Positions 61,115 through 64,000 of a stretch of DNA of 64,000 nucleotides are shown piece after piece. Made by a program: the position numbers and the translations under genes. Origin of the DNA: Bacteroidia bacterium (GTDB taxonomy: Bacteria > Bacteroidota > Bacteroidia > SpSt-205). Below the pieces are notes generated by a model. It made no database searches and was not told where the DNA came from. It was given only the letters and a program-made list of their open reading frames with translations. Every line of letters starts with the position of its first letter. The first letter of the stretch is position 1. Location: contig JAOAHZ010000008.1 in the NCBI GenBank assembly GCA_026414975.1, forward strand, positions 62,001 to 126,000, in the 5' to 3' direction.

Positions 61115-62014
61115 CTATATCAGATGATTCCATATCAGTTCCAGTACCCATGCAAGGAAAGCGACGGGTATTCCTCTACGCCAAGCTATTACAAGCACTT
61201 GGTCGGGACGCCAGCGAGGCCATGCCCATCTTAGAGTCATCTGCAAGAGTACAAGGACCGGAATCCAGAATAAAACCTTCCCTGCCAAAAACACATAAGC
61301 CACCCATATAGCTTGAAGGAGCATTAGGATGTATTCAGCCAGCATAAATAGTCCGAAGCGAATTCCGCTATATTCAGTCAGCACGCCAGCTACCAGTTCG
61401 GACTCAGTCTCGGGTAGATCAAAAGGGGCCCGGTGAGCCACCATAACCCCGGCTAAAAACCATAAAATACCTGCGATAAAGAGGGATGGACTTTGAAGAA
61501 TGCCCCAGATTTGAGTCTGACTATTTACGATTTCTTGCAAATCCAGAGAGCCATAATGTGTAGCCACCGTAAGAATAAGGAGTCCTATAATGAGTTCGTA
61601 AGCTAACAGCAGCGTAAGAAGCCGGTAAGCGCCTAATAGGGCGTATTTACTTCCACTAGACCAACCTCCCAAAAACAAAGCCACTGCTTCCATAGACACA
61701 ATGGAAATGGCAAGCCATAAACCGTATTCATTTCGCAGATGGGGCTCTACGAGAGGAATCCATGGAAGAGCGCCCACTACGGAGAGAAAAGCCATGACGG
61801 GAGCCAGGAGAAAAACTCTCTGGACAGATGGAGCAGGGAGAGCTTCTTCCTTACGCAGAAGCTTAAGGATGTCAGCAAGCGTTTGAAGAATACCGTAGGG
61901 CCCCGTTTCCATCGGGCCTTGGCGGTCTTGGATCCAGGCGGCGAGTTTTCGTTCTACATATACCGCCAATAAACCATAGAGTAAAAGTCCGATAACCCAC
62001 GCTACACCGCTCAC
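61115..62014 (-). CDS. nuoH: NADH-quinone oxidoreductase subunit H
   Basis: The 299-residue membrane subunit of complex I lies at the junction with the peripheral arm and forms the quinone site. It has eight or so membrane segments, the N-terminal YVERKLAAWIQDRQGPMETGPYG, LADILKLLRKE, and the diagnostic FDLPETESELVAG (APFDLPEAE in most NuoH) plus EYSGIRFGLFMLAEY. It begins at GTG 62014, overlapping the comA stop. No other nuo gene is in view. Confidence 0.94.
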   Translation of the reverse strand: MSGVAWVIGLLLYGLLAVYVERKLAAWIQDRQGPMETGPYGILQTLADILKLLRKEEALPAPSVQRVFLLAPVMAFLSVVGALPWIPLVEPHLRNEYGLWLAISIVSMEAVALFLGGWSSGSKYALLGAYRLLTLLLAYELIIGLLILTVATHYGSLDLQEIVNSQTQIWGILQSPSLFIAGILWFLAGVMVAHRAPFDLPETESELVAGVLTEYSGIRFGLFMLAEYILMLLQAIWVAYVFLAGKVLFWIPVLVLLQMTLRWAWPRWRPDQVLVIAWRRGIPVAFLAWVLELIWNHLI

Positions 62015-62781
62015 TCGCGCTGGAGAAAAGTCCAGAAGGTATCCCCCCTCAGACCAAGCCGCATCGTTTCCAAACTAAGTATATCGTCAGGGGCGATATT
62101 GCCAAGATTTACGTTGGACCCGAAACGGCGAATAAACCAGGCTTGCTGACTGCGCTGGGGAGCTTCAAAAATGAGTTTTTCTACGGGAATGGCATGAACT
62201 ATCTCCTCTACGAGACCTTCACGTAGCTCTCCTGTAGAGCGATACATGCCTACGGTGCCACTTTCACGAGCTTCGGCAATGACCCATGCCGACCCTGCCT
62301 CCAGCTCAGCCTGAATAAGCTCTATCCAACGAAAGGGAGGCAGAACTTTCGCTGCATCCTTACTTCCTACCTCTGAAAGTACTAAGTACCCACGCTGTCT
62401 AAAGTCAGCAATCCACCGGCGTTTTAGCTCATGCGGGACCTCTACGCTACCATCCGATACTTCCACTACACGCATGTCGTATGCCTCCAAAAGCGCATAA
62501 AAGTCCGCCTGTACCCCTCTGACATAATGAGCCTCCCAGAGAGTCCCGCCAAAGTAGGGCTCTACTCCCGCCTTTCGGTAGAGCTGGATTTTCTCCTTCA
62601 GAACCCCCGATACCAATGCAGTTGTCCAGCCCAGCTTGACAAAATCTATATAGGGTGCAGCGACGCTGAGCAGATCAGAGACGGCATTCGGGCCCAGCCC
62701 TTTATCCATAACCATCGTGATCCCCTCGCGCCGAGGCTTTGCAGCCCGAGGAGGGAGATTAGGCAGGGGAAAGTTGCCCAT
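62011..62781 (-). CDS. comA: Phosphosulfolactate synthase (ComA family)
   Basis: ComA adds sulfite to phosphoenolpyruvate to form (2R)-phosphosulfolactate, best known in coenzyme M synthesis. The 256-residue protein fits the family: TMVMDKGLG with the catalytic Lys, VDFVKLGWTTAL-like FVKLGWTTALVSG, PYFGGTLWEAHY, VVEVSDGSVEVP and LIFEAPQRSQQAWFI. In Bacteroidota the product could feed sulfolactate or a sulfonolipid route, but no such partner gene is here. It overlaps nuoH (GTGA) and the upstream TPR gene (23 bp). The start is ATG 62781. Confidence 0.88.
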   Translation of the reverse strand: MGNFPLPNLPPRAAKPRREGITMVMDKGLGPNAVSDLLSVAAPYIDFVKLGWTTALVSGVLKEKIQLYRKAGVEPYFGGTLWEAHYVRGVQADFYALLEAYDMRVVEVSDGSVEVPHELKRRWIADFRQRGYLVLSEVGSKDAAKVLPPFRWIELIQAELEAGSAWVIAEARESGTVGMYRSTGELREGLVEEIVHAIPVEKLIFEAPQRSQQAWFIRRFGSNVNLGNIAPDDILSLETMRLGLRGDTFWTFLQRE

Positions 62782-64000
62782 ACCGATGCAAAAGTTTCCA
62801 ATAAGAAAGGGGTAGCATAGCCCCTTGGGTAAGCGTATGGAAGAGCTTAACCTGAGCAGGATTGGCCAACAGAGCTACCTCCAAGCTCAATAGACCCGCC
62901 TCGTATCGCTTATTATGCACAGAGAGAGCGGCGTACCAATAAAAGACCGCTGCCGGTACCGATGCATCCCGCATCTTCAGAAAATGCTCCAGTAAGCGCA
63001 AGGCAAACATCTTGTATCCAGCCAAAAACAACGACCGTACCCATTGTATCCACACATCCGGCTGGTCAGAAAAATGTCGACTTCCATAGGTAATCGCCTT
63101 GCGGAGCATACGAAAGTCCCGTAAATGTAAGGCTCCCAAGAGAATACGCTCTATAGCGTAACGCCGTTCTTTTCTATGCGGCAGAAGGGTCTGGTAATAT
63201 AACGTGGCCTGATCGTATCGTCCTTCCAACCAATGAAAATCGGCAATTTGGCGACGAACTCGTGCTCGATGCATCCCGTACTGGTATAGTCGTTCTACAT
63301 AAGAGCGCATAGCTACCTCGTCGCCCATTCGCTGGTAGTGCTCTAAGAGTTTGGAGAGAATGTAAGGTTGAGTAGGCTGATAATGACGGGCTCGGAGCCA
63401 TTCTCGGAAAGCTCCATTAAGGTCGCCGTGAGACTCATACCATATCGCCCAAAGCTTATGATATTCTGCGTGGGCAGAGGCTGGTATATCCTCCTCTGCA
63501 GCGAGGAGAGGCTCGGCTTCTTGGAGCGCTTGACGAGCCTGAGCGTAGGCAAGCTTATGCAAGTAAAGCCGAGCCAACCCCAACCATAGAGAGAATCGCG
63601 TGGGCTCTATCCATAGCTTCCTTTGAAAGGCATGGATACCCTCTGCACAGTTGCCAGAATGAATGTAGGCCCCTGTGAGAAGTCTCACTATCCGCAGCTC
63701 CTGCCGAGGGATAGCGACACCCCAAGCTCGCCATAGAACAGGGATAGCAGCCGAAAGATCACCCTGGTGAAACAGAGCCTCTCCCAAAAACCAGGCGCCC
63801 CAGCTTCGCCGTCTGTCGTCAGGGTTCTCATCCCACCACAGCTCAAGAAGCTCATGCGCTTCCTCTAAGCGTCTCGCTGCCAGACACACTTCTATTAGGT
63901 GCTGATAGATTTCCGATGTCAGAGGCAACTGCTCAAAAGCTTTCATTCCCTGCACATAGGCTTCCAAATAGCGCTCTTGCCGGTAGGCTAAGAGACTGCG
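62759..64000 (-). CDS. TPR-like repeat protein (partial, runs off the right edge)
   Basis: The frame is open from the right edge of the window to the stop at 62759, at least 413 residues. TPR-like helical pairs run through it: SLWLGLARLYLHKLAYAQARQALQEAE, ILSKLLEHYQRMGDEVAMRSYVERLYQ and HWLEGRYDQATLYYQTL in part. The true start and any signal peptide lie outside the window; a TTG at 63967 is not a credible start because the frame continues upstream (YRQERYLEAY). It overlaps comA by 23 bp, so TPR-comA-nuoH appears to be one operon. Confidence 0.8.
   Translation of the reverse strand, partial: RSLLAYRQERYLEAYVQGMKAFEQLPLTSEIYQHLIEVCLAARRLEEAHELLELWWDENPDDRRRSWGAWFLGEALFHQGDLSAAIPVLWRAWGVAIPRQELRIVRLLTGAYIHSGNCAEGIHAFQRKLWIEPTRFSLWLGLARLYLHKLAYAQARQALQEAEPLLAAEEDIPASAHAEYHKLWAIWYESHGDLNGAFREWLRARHYQPTQPYILSKLLEHYQRMGDEVAMRSYVERLYQYGMHRARVRRQIADFHWLEGRYDQATLYYQTLLPHRKERRYAIERILLGALHLRDFRMLRKAITYGSRHFSDQPDVWIQWVRSLFLAGYKMFALRLLEHFLKMRDASVPAAVFYWYAALSVHNKRYEAGLLSLEVALLANPAQVKLFHTLTQGAMLPLSYWKLLHRYGQLSPA

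Overview
The window is a gene-dense piece of a Bacteroidota chromosome, roughly half G+C. The lineage call rests on type IX secretion and gliding proteins (PorP/SprF and GldJ families), three large secreted proteins (two end in T9SS sorting domains, one in a probable one), a CarboxypepD_reg/TonB-dependent receptor, an OstA-like protein, a SdhC-A-B operon of cytochrome b558 type and, above all, the Bacteroidota -7 promoter element TAnnTTTG. I see no rRNA, tRNA, CRISPR array, transposase, integrase or prophage gene. The content is mostly housekeeping with scattered envelope and secretion genes. The genus cannot be named from this sequence.

Layout. 1-2.4 kb: TerC-type membrane protein, apt and a multi-HhH protein. 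2.6-8.1 kb: a 1326-residue glycine-rich T9SS protein, an unknown protein and a saccharopine-dehydrogenase-like protein. 8.2-15 kb: PBP1C, then efp-accB-accC divergent from an acyl-CoA dehydrogenase. 15.2-18.5 kb: a nucleotide-sugar epimerase plus glycosyltransferase pair, a gene relic and an outer-membrane protein. 18.7-24 kb: an Asp/Asn hydroxylase-like protein, prfB with a programmed +1 frameshift, a secreted unknown, a rhomboid, scpB and gcdH. 24-32.2 kb: PorP, GldJ, a modular secreted protein and a TonB receptor. 32.5-39.4 kb: ettA, a TPR protein, ALDH-small protein-ftsE, and a thiolase. 39.4-46.9 kb: one long run ruvX-def-O-antigen ligase-TlpA-era-(NYN-like)-fabI-purB. 47-57.9 kb: sdhCAB, ribD, a 916-residue helical-repeat/propeller protein, sppA and nadE. 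58-64 kb: OstA-like protein, a T9SS protein, nuoH, comA and a TPR protein that runs off the window.

The most striking signal is regulatory. Nineteen genes have an exact TAnnTTTG just upstream of the start codon, and in fifteen of them only 3-9 nt separate the final G from the start. The -7 element normally lies a few bases before the transcription start, so many mRNAs here should be leaderless or nearly so. In three places the stop codon of the upstream gene forms the first bases of the next gene's TAnnTTTG, so stop, promoter and start fit in 15-17 bp. I used this rule to correct several start codons (apt, epimerase, the secreted unknown, rhomboid, ettA, thiolase, ruvX). Genes inside operons instead start by ATGA/GTGA/TTGA overlap.

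Other points worth attention are the prfB frameshift with a strong AAGGAGG, an Era GTPase lacking the usual NKxD motif, a decayed paralogue fragment, very long GC-rich intergenic hairpins, and an orphan nuoH coupled to comA.
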